NCBI GenBank assembly: GCA_903872075.1
Contig: CAIQJF010000034.1
Coordinates: forward strand, 1 to 64,000
DNA: 64,000 bases
Reading direction: 5' to 3'
DNA from: an uncultured Caulobacteraceae bacterium
GTDB lineage: Bacteria; Pseudomonadota; Alphaproteobacteria; Caulobacterales; Caulobacteraceae
The position numbers and the translations under genes were made by a program. Shown one piece after another: positions 49,086 through 55,998 of this stretch (position 1 is the stretch's first letter; every line of letters starts with the position of its first letter). A model generated the notes under the pieces. That model had not been told where the DNA came from. It was given only the letters and a program-made list of their open reading frames with translations, and did not search any database.

Positions 49086-49588
49086 CCTAACTCTCCAGTC
49101 TCTTCAGCACGCACCCTGGGCCGTGGCCCTCTCTTGCCAAGCGTGAGCCGCCGCCCGCTGTAGCGTTCCAACCGGGCGATGAACTCGGCCGACCCCAGCG
49201 GGCGACCGATGGTCTCGGCCTTGCGCAGCCGCGCGCTCGCCTCCGCATCCTCGCCCATAACGAGGCGTTCGGCCAGATCCGGCACGCGATCGAGCACGGC
49301 CGCCCGGTCCGTCACCCCGTCGCGCGTGGCCGGGTCCAGATAGGCATGAACGCTCGACCAGCGCCAGCCGGCCGCCGTCTCCGTCAGTTTGGCCCGCACC
49401 GGGTTCATGGCGACATAGACCAGGGCCGCGGCCAGATGGTCGTCGTCCATGGCCACGCAGCCGAACCGCCCCTGCCAGAAACGCCCCGTGCGCTTCTCCC
49501 GCGCGTGGACATGGCCGGCGTAACGCCGGTGCAGCGGGGCCAGCGCGCGCCGCAGGCCGGCAGGCGTGTCAATTATCTGCACTGTCAC
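49070..49588 (-). CDS. Truncated REP-associated tyrosine transposase (RAYT, 172 aa)
   Basis: The C-terminal part of a Y1/RAYT transposase. It has the tyrosine helix PLHRRYAGHV (Tyr23), FWQGRFGCVAMDDDHLAAAL, YVAMNPVRAKL and GWRWSSVHAYL, all family hallmarks, then a helical C-terminus. Full-length relatives begin about 75 residues earlier with a PHHVTQRG region and the metal-binding HxH (PNHVHL). None of that is present upstream, where the VapC gene ends at 49598, so the enzyme should be inactive. The apparent GTG start and the stop both lie inside the flanking 17-bp inverted repeats, suggesting the truncation occurred at the repeat. GC is like the chromosome. Confidence 0.8.
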   Translation of the reverse strand: MTVQIIDTPAGLRRALAPLHRRYAGHVHAREKRTGRFWQGRFGCVAMDDDHLAAALVYVAMNPVRAKLTETAAGWRWSSVHAYLDPATRDGVTDRAAVLDRVPDLAERLVMGEDAEASARLRKAETIGRPLGSAEFIARLERYSGRRLTLGKRGPRPRVRAEETGELGALSP

Positions 49589-49594
49589 CGTAAT
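49578..49594 (+). repeat. RAYT-associated repeat, copy 3
   Basis: TGCACTGTCACCGTAAT, a perfect 17-bp inverted match of copy 2 at 49069-49085. It overlaps the apparent GTG start of the transposase frame and lies 4 bases before the VapC stop. Confidence 0.7.
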
Positions 49595-49597
49595 ATC

Positions 49598-50023
49598 TCA
49601 TCCCGGCTCCAGCGCGGCCACGCCAAGGGCGGAACAGGCGTCGGCCAGGCGCCGGTCAAGGGTGCACAAGGTTGCTCCAAGGTCGAGCGCGATCGCCAGA
49701 TGCAGGGCGTCGCCCGCGCGAAGGCCGAGCGCATACTGATCGGCGAACCGCGCCGCCGTGCGGAACTGCGAGGCCGACACGGGCAACACGGTGAAACTCT
49801 CGGCGGCCAGCCGATTGAACAGAGCCAGCGCCTCCGCCCTCTGCCGTAGATCGATTTGCCCGGTTCGCACCTTGATCGACAGGGCCGAGGAGACCTCCGT
49901 GGTCACCCAGTCGCTGATCGCCAGCTCCGCCGGCGGCTGACTCGCCAGCCAGGTCTGAACAGCCGCCGTTTTCGCTTCTCGCGTGAGCGCCGCCACCAGC
50001 ACTGACGTGTCGACATAGCGCAT
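49598..50023 (-). CDS. VapC-type PIN-domain toxin (141 aa)
   Basis: A PIN-domain ribonuclease toxin. The four acidic metal ligands are visible: Asp5 ([11 protein letters not shown]), Glu43 (TTEVSSAL), Asp105 ([10 protein letters not shown]) and Asp123 (CTLDRRL). The order and 141-residue length are standard for VapC. The ATG (50021-50023) overlaps the antitoxin stop as TGATG, so the two are coupled; the preceding in-frame TTG is less likely. VapC toxins cut specific tRNAs or rRNA when freed from the antitoxin. The stop lies 4 bases from a RAYT repeat, so the transposon remnant landed or recombined right beside the toxin gene without breaking it. Confidence 0.9.
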   Translation of the reverse strand: MRYVDTSVLVAALTREAKTAAVQTWLASQPPAELAISDWVTTEVSSALSIKVRTGQIDLRQRAEALALFNRLAAESFTVLPVSASQFRTAARFADQYALGLRAGDALHLAIALDLGATLCTLDRRLADACSALGVAALEPG

Positions 50024-50265
50024 CAATAGCGGTCGCCCTCGCGCATGCCGCGCACGAAATCACCGGCCGATTCCGCTTGCGGCGACATCCCCTCGGTGAG
50101 GGCCCGCATCGCGGCAAGGTCGACCGGCTTGCGGGCGTTTACCGCCGGCCCCAATCTGGCGACGGCCTTTCCCCGGCGGAGGATGTCCACCGAGTCGCCG
50201 GCTTCGGCGCGATCCACCAGGGCGCTGAAATGCGCCTTCGCCGCGGCAAGGTTTATCGCGGTCAT
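50023..50265 (-). CDS. Phd/YefM-type antitoxin (80 aa)
   Basis: A small antitoxin of the Phd/YefM family. The N-terminal DNA-binding half has [19 protein letters not shown] and [15 protein letters not shown], the typical AKxxFSxLxxxA...G order. The C-terminal half (about residues 45-80) is acidic and polar and would wrap the toxin. The last codon overlaps the vapC start (TGATG). It probably represses its own promoter; the upstream region contains related TATC/GATA-type sequences between 50287 and 50312. AGGAG lies about nine bases before the ATG at 50263-50265. Confidence 0.88.
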   Translation of the reverse strand: MTAINLAAAKAHFSALVDRAEAGDSVDILRRGKAVARLGPAVNARKPVDLAAMRALTEGMSPQAESAGDFVRGMREGDRY

Positions 50266-50586
50266 CGATCTGCTCCTGACCAGTTAGATAGTCATGAATA
50301 GCAGATACTCTAGGCCCGGTCACGGTCCTAGCCATACCGCCTTGGATCGCGGACTTGACGAAAGACGTGTCGAACGACGCCCTGCGGCGGCTATCCTCTT
50401 CTGGCGATCGCTTGCTACCCCGAGCCGAAATTGCCTAGGTCCGCTGTTTGGCCGGTCGGTCGGCTTGGCTATCGCCAATGTCCAGGTCGACTTTGCGATT
50501 GGCGTGACCACGCGGCCAATTTGGCGCGGAACCGGTCGGTTTCGGCCCTATTGACTTGCAATTTGCGACATTGTAGCATTCTCCCC
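50266..50586. other. Intergenic region of a divergent pair (321 bp)
   Basis: It separates the VapBC operon (leftward) from the gene at 50587 (rightward). The left edge has TAGATAG...GATACTCTA-like half sites (50285-50312), a likely autoregulatory operator for the antitoxin. The right edge has the promoter at 50551-50579. In the middle I see no supported gene; GC is lower than the surrounding coding DNA. Confidence 0.5.
50551..50579 (+). promoter_or_regulatory. Promoter giving a probably leaderless mRNA
   Basis: TTGACT (50551-50556), a 17-base spacer and TAGCAT (50574-50579) form a plausible promoter. The ATG of the next gene starts at 50587, 8 bases after the -10 box. Transcription would therefore begin at or near the start codon. 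Confidence 0.5.
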
Positions 50587-51315
50587 ATGACCGCTGCCGC
50601 TCCCGATCTCAGCGATATCGACGCCGCCATCGCCAAGGGCGAATGGTGGCTGCGGCTGCTTGAGGAACTGGCCGAGTCCGGCGTGGCGCTGGCGGGCGAG
50701 CTGGCGGCGTCGGTCAAGGAAGGCCGCATGAAGGCCACCGACGCCGCCGATCTCTATGTTCGAATCTCCGCCGCCGTCCGGCAGGCTATCGCCATGAGCA
50801 TGCGCCTGGAGGCGGCCCTGCGTGGGCTGACGGCCTTGCGAACCTGCACGGTGCAGGAGATCGCCGCCGCCAAGGCCCGGGCTTTGGCCCAGGCGGAAGC
50901 CGACGCCGCCGCGCGCGACGAGGCGCGGGCCAAGGCCAAGGCCCGCCGCGAGGCCCGCAAGGAGCAGGTCCGCGAACTGGTCATGGAGGTCATCGACCGC
51001 GAGGCCACCGACCGGGAAGACCACGAAAACCTCTCCCTGGCGCTTGAACAGCGCCTCTCCTTCGATCCGGCCTATACCGATATCGACAGCCTTCCGCTTC
51101 GCGAGACGGTGGAGCGCATCTGCGCCGACCTGACGATCACCCCGGACTGGAGCCGATGGGAGGCCGGAAGGTGGAAACCACGCAATGAGACGTTCCAGCC
51201 GGCCTGGCGCGGGCGCGACGGGCCGGTGCCGCGACCGCATGAGGTCCCGACGGTGGCTCTCGCCGCCGAAACCACTGACCCGCCGCCTTCCGCGGCGACA
51301 GCCCGCCTGGAATGA
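50587..51315 (+). CDS. Hypothetical coiled-coil protein (242 aa)
   Basis: I do not recognise the family. The N-terminal 100 residues are helical (GEWWLRLLEELAESGVALAG and AADLYVRISAAVRQAIAMSM). A highly charged Ala/Arg/Lys/Glu stretch at about 100-145 (AQAEADAAARDEARAKAKA) is a probable long coiled coil. The C-terminus includes RLSFDPAYTDIDSLPLRETVERICADL and a Pro/Arg-rich end. There is no signal peptide or membrane segment. It stands between two toxin-antitoxin pairs with its own probable leaderless promoter. No ribosome site is visible before the ATG at 50587, consistent with leaderless translation. Base composition is like the chromosome. It could be a DNA-associated or scaffold protein; this is speculation. 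Confidence 0.75.
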   Translation: MTAAAPDLSDIDAAIAKGEWWLRLLEELAESGVALAGELAASVKEGRMKATDAADLYVRISAAVRQAIAMSMRLEAALRGLTALRTCTVQEIAAAKARALAQAEADAAARDEARAKAKARREARKEQVRELVMEVIDREATDREDHENLSLALEQRLSFDPAYTDIDSLPLRETVERICADLTITPDWSRWEAGRWKPRNETFQPAWRGRDGPVPRPHEVPTVALAAETTDPPPSAATARLE

Positions 51316-51390
51316 GTTCGCCGACCGGCGACACCCACCGCGATCGCAAGCTCCTCGATTCGCGAACGGTCGGCCCCCGCTCGCCCTGGC

Positions 51391-51409
51391 ATGCATCATT
51401 CATTTGCAT
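51391..51409. promoter_or_regulatory. Operator-like inverted repeat before the RelB-type gene
   Basis: ATGCA (51391-51395) and TGCAT (51405-51409) form an inverted repeat within an AT-rich segment ending 31 bases before the ATG at 51441. Antitoxins of this type bind such short palindromes. The half-sites are short, so support is limited. Confidence 0.3.
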
Positions 51410-51440
51410 TACACATGGCGCCAGCCGATGGAGCCACGCC

Positions 51441-51743
51441 ATGACCACCAACTCGCTTGTTCAGACGCGCATCGATCCCGCGATCAAGACCCGCGCCGCC
51501 GAGGTCCTGGAAGCGATAGGCCTCACCGTCTCGGACGCCGTGCGAATCCTCCTCACGCGCACCGCGAATGAAGGCGCGTTGCCCTTCGAGCTTATCGCCG
51601 ACAGTGCGCGGCACGACGCCTGGTTTCGCGCGAAGGTGCGCGAAGCGCTGGACGATCCGCGCCCGGATGTTGACGATGCCGACGTCGAAGCGGAATTCGC
51701 CGCCCGGCGCGCGGCGACTCTGACGAAAGTCCGCGAGGCTTGA
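51441..51743 (+). CDS. RelB/DinJ-type antitoxin (100 aa)
   Basis: A ribbon-helix-helix antitoxin of the RelB/DinJ family. The N-terminal strand-helix-helix reads LVQTRIDPAIKTRAAEVLEA and IGLTVSDAVRILLTRTANEG, closely like DinJ (RVDxxLKxxAxxVLxxLGLTxSxAIxxFLxxxxxxxxLPF), including LPFEL. The acidic C-terminus (ALDDPRPDVDDADVEAEF) would bind the toxin. The ATG at 51441 is chosen because the DinJ-type N-terminus starts there; GGAG lies 11 bases upstream. Its stop overlaps the TTG start of the toxin gene (TTGA at 51740). Base composition matches the chromosome. Confidence 0.88.
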   Translation: MTTNSLVQTRIDPAIKTRAAEVLEAIGLTVSDAVRILLTRTANEGALPFELIADSARHDAWFRAKVREALDDPRPDVDDADVEAEFAARRAATLTKVREA

Positions 51744-52036
51744 GACTTGCCTGGACCGAGCGCTCGCGCGATGACAGGCGTCGCATCTACGCGCACATCG
51801 AAGCCGACAGTCCACTTGCGGCCATCAGGATCGACGAACGGATCGGCGTAGAGGCTCGCAGACTGCTGACATTTCCGCAAAGCGGCCGACCGGGCCGGGT
51901 CGAAGATACCCGGGAACTCGTCGTCGGGCGCACGCCTTTCGTCTTGTCCTATCGGATCGTCGGCGACGTCGTGAGAATCCTGCGCGTGCTGCACGGCGCC
52001 CGGGAATGGCCGGAACACATGCCTGACGAGGGTTAG
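51740..52036 (+). CDS. RelE/ParE-superfamily toxin (98 aa)
   Basis: A plasmid-stabilisation (ParE/RelE) fold toxin. RLAWTERSRDDRRRIYAHI is the usual N-terminal strand and helix. It is followed by AAIRIDERIGVEARRLLTFPQSGRPG, the ParE-type turn with a conserved Gly-Arg-Pro-Gly, and the closing strands TRELVVGRTPFVLSYRIVGDVVRILRVLHGAREWP. The RVLHGAREWP end is standard for ParE rather than RelE; whether it poisons gyrase or ribosomes cannot be decided. The start is TTG 51740 overlapping the antitoxin stop, so expression is coupled. It is convergent with the membrane protein gene at 52072. Confidence 0.88.
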   Translation: MRLAWTERSRDDRRRIYAHIEADSPLAAIRIDERIGVEARRLLTFPQSGRPGRVEDTRELVVGRTPFVLSYRIVGDVVRILRVLHGAREWPEHMPDEG

Positions 52037-52071
52037 GGCGCCACGACGACACCCGCGCCCACATCTCGCCC

Positions 52072-52845
52072 TCAGTCAAACGCCGCCGCCAGGGCCTCGA
52101 CGCCGACGCCTTCCTTGATCGTGCGCAGTTCGAAATAGATCGAGGCCACGCCCGCGGCGCCGATCAGGGCGCCCAGGGTCTGGAGGATGGGGGCGACGAC
52201 GAGGGCGCCGAACCCCACGGCCAGAGCGGGCGAGATGAGCGCGGTGGTCAGGGCGAACGCGCCGATCACGCTCTGCAGCATCAGCCAGGCGACGCCATAG
52301 AGGACGAAGAGCAGCAGGATGGCGCCGCGGTGATTGCGGGTGAGGTCGCGGCTACGGCGCAACGCGTCGAAGACCCCATGGCCCTCGACCACCTGGGCCG
52401 GGCCGCTGACGCAGAAGGCCAGCGCCAGGATCACGCCGGGAGCGACGAGCAGCATGAAGCCGAAGGCCGTGGCCAGCGTGGCGCAGATGGCGATGCCGAT
52501 CAGCGGCAGGACATTGCGCACCGCCGTGGCCAGACAGTCGCCCAGCACCACCGGCCGGCCGCTGAGATCGCTGATCGTGCCGTGGATCAGCGCCGCCTGC
52601 AGCAGGCAGCTGACCAGCAGGGCGAGAAGGCCGCCCATCATCCCTCCCGAAGCGATGGCTGCCACGCCCAGGCCGGACTCGACGGCCGATGTCGCGGCGA
52701 GTTGCGCGATCCCCAGGACCAGGGTCGGCAGGCCGCTGAGCGCCAGGGCCAGCACGGCGAAGGTCGGCAGGTTACGCGACAGCACCCCGCTCATCCGCGA
52801 GACGACCCGGACAATCTCGAACCGCGGCGGCGGCGCGTAGGTCAT
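52072..52845 (-). CDS. Polytopic membrane protein (257 aa), unknown function
   Basis: An integral membrane protein with about six hydrophobic segments: LPTFAVLALALSGLPTLVLGI (about residues 26-46), GGMMGGLLALLVSCLLQAAL, LIGIAICATLATAFGFMLLV, PGVILALAFCVS, AILLLFVLYGVAWLMLQ and ALAVGFGALVVAPILQTLG. The arrangement, with FDALRRSRDLTRNHRGAI after the fourth helix and a FELRTIKEGVGV end, resembles the membrane domain of glycerophosphodiester-phosphodiesterase-type and DUF6159-like proteins. That subunit-like helical bundle is seen in many alphaproteobacteria, but no function is assigned. It is followed on the same strand, upstream by 23 bases, by the Baeyer-Villiger-type monooxygenase gene, so the two may share a transcript. 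Confidence 0.7.
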   Translation of the reverse strand: MTYAPPPRFEIVRVVSRMSGVLSRNLPTFAVLALALSGLPTLVLGIAQLAATSAVESGLGVAAIASGGMMGGLLALLVSCLLQAALIHGTISDLSGRPVVLGDCLATAVRNVLPLIGIAICATLATAFGFMLLVAPGVILALAFCVSGPAQVVEGHGVFDALRRSRDLTRNHRGAILLLFVLYGVAWLMLQSVIGAFALTTALISPALAVGFGALVVAPILQTLGALIGAAGVASIYFELRTIKEGVGVEALAAAFD

Positions 52846-52868
52846 GATCCGGGTCCCCTCTGTGCGTG

Positions 52869-54794
52869 TCAGGCCGGCTCGGTCACCCGCGCCCCGATGA
52901 TGAAGTCATCCGGGTTCGGGGCCACGGTGGCGTTCCAGTACTCGACGATGGGGAAGGGCCAGTTCTGCGACACCCGTCCGGCGGCGTTCTTGTACCAGCT
53001 GTTCACGTTCGGCGAGCCCCAGGCCATCAGGGCGTTGGCCGCGTCGACCTTGGCGTTGAAGTCGTCATGGACCTGCTTTTTCACCTCCAGGGTCTGGGCG
53101 CCGGTCTCGGCCAGCAGCTTCAGGGCCCCGATCACATAGCGGACCGAGCATTCCGAGAAGAAGATGATGCTGCCGTTCACCACGATATTGGTGTTGGGCC
53201 CATAGAGGATGAACAGGTTGGGGAAGCCTGGCGCGGTCATGCCCAGATAGGCGCGGGCGTCGCCGTTCCACGCGGTCTGCAGGTCGACGCCGCCCCGGCC
53301 AACGATCTTCATCGGCCACAGGAACCGGCTGGCGTGGAAGCCGGTGCCGTAGATGATCACGTCGGCCGAATGCTCGACCTCGTCTTTGGTGACAACGCCC
53401 GTGGGCGTGATGCGGGCGATGCCGGTGGTGTGCAGCTCGACATTGTCGCGCTTGAGCGCCTTGATCCACACGCCGTTGTCGACCAGAGCCCGCTTGCCCC
53501 CCACCGGGTAGTTGGGGATCACCTTGGCCGCCAGATCGGGTCGGTCGGCGACCTGCGCCTGGAGCGCTGCGACCGCCATGTCGCGGAGCTCGGCGTTGGC
53601 CTGACCCACCGCATTGACCGGGCCGTTCCAGCCGGCGTCGGCCTTCACCGACTCATAGAGGCCGTCGGTCATCATCCAGTAGAGCCAGAAGCGGTACCAC
53701 TTGCCGTAGAAGGGGGCGTGCTCGAGCAGCCACTTTTTCCCCTCGGGCACATCGTCATGATAGGTCGGACCCGGCAGCGGCCAGGGCGGCGTGCGCTGAT
53801 AGACGTCCAGGTGCGCGACCTTGGGCGCGATCTCGGGCACGAACTGGAAGGCGCTGGCGCCGGTGCCGATCACGGCGACCGTCTTACCGGTCAGATCCAC
53901 ATCCTTGCGCCAGCGGGCGGAGTGGAAGCTGGGGCCGTCGAAGGTCTCAAGACCCTCGATGTCCGGATAGCGCGGCTGGTTGAGCTGGCCCACGGCGGCC
54001 ACCACCGCGTCGGCCTGCAGCACCTCGCGCCCGCCGTCGGCGGTCTTCACCGTCACCCGCCAGACGCCCTTCGCCTCGTCGAACACCGCCTCCTCGACCG
54101 TGGTCTCGAAGCGGATGTGCTCGCGGAGTTTGTGCTTCTCGGCGATGCGCTGGAAGTAGTCGAGCAGCACCGGCTGGGTGGAATAGAACTGCGGGAAATC
54201 GTGGTTCGGCTCGAAGGAGTAGGAATACATGTGGTTGGGGTTATCCACCCGGCAGCCCGGATAGACGTTCTCGAACCAAGTGCCGCCGGCGTCGGCGTTC
54301 TTGTCGACGATGGTGAAGTCCACGCCCGCCTGTTTCAGGCGGATGCCGGTCAGGAGGCCCGACATGCCCGCGCCGATCACCAGCACCTTCATCCGCTTGG
54401 CGGCCGCCTTCAGCACCGGCGCGGACCAGTCGGGCGCCTTGGTGTCAACGCCTGTCAGTTGCAGTTCGTCGGTGAGGAAGCCCGCATAGTTGGCCGGGAT
54501 GTCGGCGCCGGCGGTCCAGTCCATCATCCGCCGCACCGTCTCGGGCGAGGGCGGCGGGGGCAGGGGCGTGCCGTTCAGATAGGCGGTGAGGGCGACCTTG
54601 GCGCGGGCGCGGATGTCGGCCTGAACCTCCGGCGAGTAGCCGCCGAGCTTGCCGTCGGCCAGGAACACATATTCGGGCCGGCGCTCGGGGGTGAGCAGGG
54701 AGGCGTCGCCGGTCATGTGCACGATCGACATCAGCAGGGCCGGCAGATGAGCCTCGGCGATGGCCGTGTCGAGTTGGCTGGAGAGATCCGTCAT
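52869..54794 (-). CDS. Flavin-containing Baeyer-Villiger-type monooxygenase (641 aa)
   Basis: A type I flavin monooxygenase inserting oxygen next to a ketone or into a related substrate with NADPH and FAD. An N-terminal extension of about 135 residues precedes the FAD fold VLVIGAGMSGLLTGIRL (Gly141, Gly143, Gly146). The BVMO fingerprint FxGxxxHxxxW is exact: Phe285, Gly287, His291 and Trp295 in FDGPSFHSARW. The second dinucleotide fold is VAVIGTGASAFQ (about 308-319) for NADPH. ATG 54792-54794 is chosen because the helical extension starts there (TDLSSQLDTAIAE). The extension occurs in the larger BVMO group that includes 4-hydroxyacetophenone monooxygenase. The substrate is unknown. Confidence 0.92.
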   Translation of the reverse strand: MTDLSSQLDTAIAEAHLPALLMSIVHMTGDASLLTPERRPEYVFLADGKLGGYSPEVQADIRARAKVALTAYLNGTPLPPPPSPETVRRMMDWTAGADIPANYAGFLTDELQLTGVDTKAPDWSAPVLKAAAKRMKVLVIGAGMSGLLTGIRLKQAGVDFTIVDKNADAGGTWFENVYPGCRVDNPNHMYSYSFEPNHDFPQFYSTQPVLLDYFQRIAEKHKLREHIRFETTVEEAVFDEAKGVWRVTVKTADGGREVLQADAVVAAVGQLNQPRYPDIEGLETFDGPSFHSARWRKDVDLTGKTVAVIGTGASAFQFVPEIAPKVAHLDVYQRTPPWPLPGPTYHDDVPEGKKWLLEHAPFYGKWYRFWLYWMMTDGLYESVKADAGWNGPVNAVGQANAELRDMAVAALQAQVADRPDLAAKVIPNYPVGGKRALVDNGVWIKALKRDNVELHTTGIARITPTGVVTKDEVEHSADVIIYGTGFHASRFLWPMKIVGRGGVDLQTAWNGDARAYLGMTAPGFPNLFILYGPNTNIVVNGSIIFFSECSVRYVIGALKLLAETGAQTLEVKKQVHDDFNAKVDAANALMAWGSPNVNSWYKNAAGRVSQNWPFPIVEYWNATVAPNPDDFIIGARVTEPA

Positions 54795-54862
54795 GGTGTT
54801 TCCCGAAGTTTCCCTGAACTGTCGCCGTTAGATAGTGAACCTTCCCCAACGGTGTGAAGACC

Positions 54863-55990
54863 TCACGCCGAGCGGCCGCGCCCGTCCACCGGCCATATGC
54901 CCACGAGCGTGTCGCCGTCGACCGCGTGATAGGCGTCATAGAGATTCACGGTCGGATCGCAGTGCGGCGCGCCGAAGACGACGATCCGGCCGAGCGCGGG
55001 CGGCGGCTCGCCGCGCGGGGGGACGACGCAGCCGTGTTCGTCGCCCATGAAATGGAAGGCCGAGCCTTCCGGCGCGCCCTTGAGGATCGGCGGCGGGCCC
55101 GCCTCGGTGGCGAAGGCCTTGAAGCCGGCGTCGACGGTGGAGAGGGCGGCGTGATTGGCGCTGATCACCCGGGCGTCGATCATCAGCGAGGTCTCAAAGG
55201 CGACGCCGCAGTCGGCATATTGCCGGTCCATGAAGATGTAGCTGCCCACCTGAAGCTCGGTGAGCACGCCGAGGTCGCCGTCGATCAGATGGCTTCCGGT
55301 GCCGCCGCCGGTGACCAGGGCGGGGGCCAGGCCCGCCTCCGTCAGGGCGGCGATGACCGTCTTCAGATAGTCCGTGCGCTCGGCCAGGGCCGCCCGCCGG
55401 GCCGCCACGTCCTCGATGTGCTGCTGGGCGCCGCAGTAGAACTGCACCCCGCCGTAGGTCAGGTTGGGCGCCTCGCCGATCCGCCGGGCCAGGGCGACGG
55501 CGGCCGCGGCGTTGGCCACGCCGGTGCGGTGGATGCCGGGATCGATGTCCACCAGAAGGGTTAGGGCCGCGCCCGAGGCGATGAGCGCCTCCAGGGCGTC
55601 CGGGTGATCCACGGTGGCCATCAGCCCGGGCGCGCGCTCCGCCAGGGCCGCCAGGCGCGCGACCGCCGCCGGACCCACCACGGGCGAGGTGATCAGGAGG
55701 CCGGTGATTCCCTGGGCCGCCAGCGCCTCGGCCTCGCCGAGCTTGGCGCAGCACACCCCCACGGCGCCGGCGGCGATCTGCCGGCGGGCGATTTCGGCGC
55801 ATTTGTGGGTCTTGGCGTGCGGCCGCAGCGCCTGGCCGGCCTTGGCGGCGAAGGCGGCCATGGCGGCGATGTTCCGGTCCAGGGCGCCCACGTCGACGAT
55901 CAGGGCCGGGGTGTTGAGATCGGCCCGCGAACCCTGACGGCCGATCAGGTGGGCGTGGAGAGTTTCGGCGTGCAGGGGTTGGGCGGTCAT
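54863..55990 (-). CDS. D-threonine-aldolase/DSD1-like PLP enzyme (375 aa)
   Basis: A fold type III PLP enzyme acting on a D-3-hydroxy amino acid. The alanine-racemase-like barrel has the PLP lysine in RPHAKTHKC (about Lys60) and phosphate-binding strings such as VTGGGTGSH. The C-terminal DSD1-type domain carries the metal site APHCDPTVNLYD near residues 341-352. It reads His-Cys-Asp, so the His/Asp pair matches the metal ligands of D-threonine aldolase, while eukaryotic D-serine dehydratase uses His-x-Cys. I take the ATG at 55988-55990; an in-frame TTG at 56002 overlaps the upstream stop and is an alternative. It is in one operon with the lactone-oxidase-like flavoenzyme. Confidence 0.82.
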   Translation of the reverse strand: MTAQPLHAETLHAHLIGRQGSRADLNTPALIVDVGALDRNIAAMAAFAAKAGQALRPHAKTHKCAEIARRQIAAGAVGVCCAKLGEAEALAAQGITGLLITSPVVGPAAVARLAALAERAPGLMATVDHPDALEALIASGAALTLLVDIDPGIHRTGVANAAAAVALARRIGEAPNLTYGGVQFYCGAQQHIEDVAARRAALAERTDYLKTVIAALTEAGLAPALVTGGGTGSHLIDGDLGVLTELQVGSYIFMDRQYADCGVAFETSLMIDARVISANHAALSTVDAGFKAFATEAGPPPILKGAPEGSAFHFMGDEHGCVVPPRGEPPPALGRIVVFGAPHCDPTVNLYDAYHAVDGDTLVGIWPVDGRGRSA

Positions 55991-55998
55991 GGGGTCCG

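Larger units (their letters stand above)
48786..49594. mobile_element. RAYT-type element remnant with low-GC cargo
   Basis: Three copies of one short sequence delimit this segment: 48786-48801 (imperfect), 49069-49085 (inverted) and 49578-49594. Between the last two lies a truncated REP-associated tyrosine transposase, and between the first two a 42% GC gene unlike its surroundings. I read it as a decayed RAYT unit. Target-site duplications are not evident, so the true outer boundary is uncertain. Confidence 0.55.
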
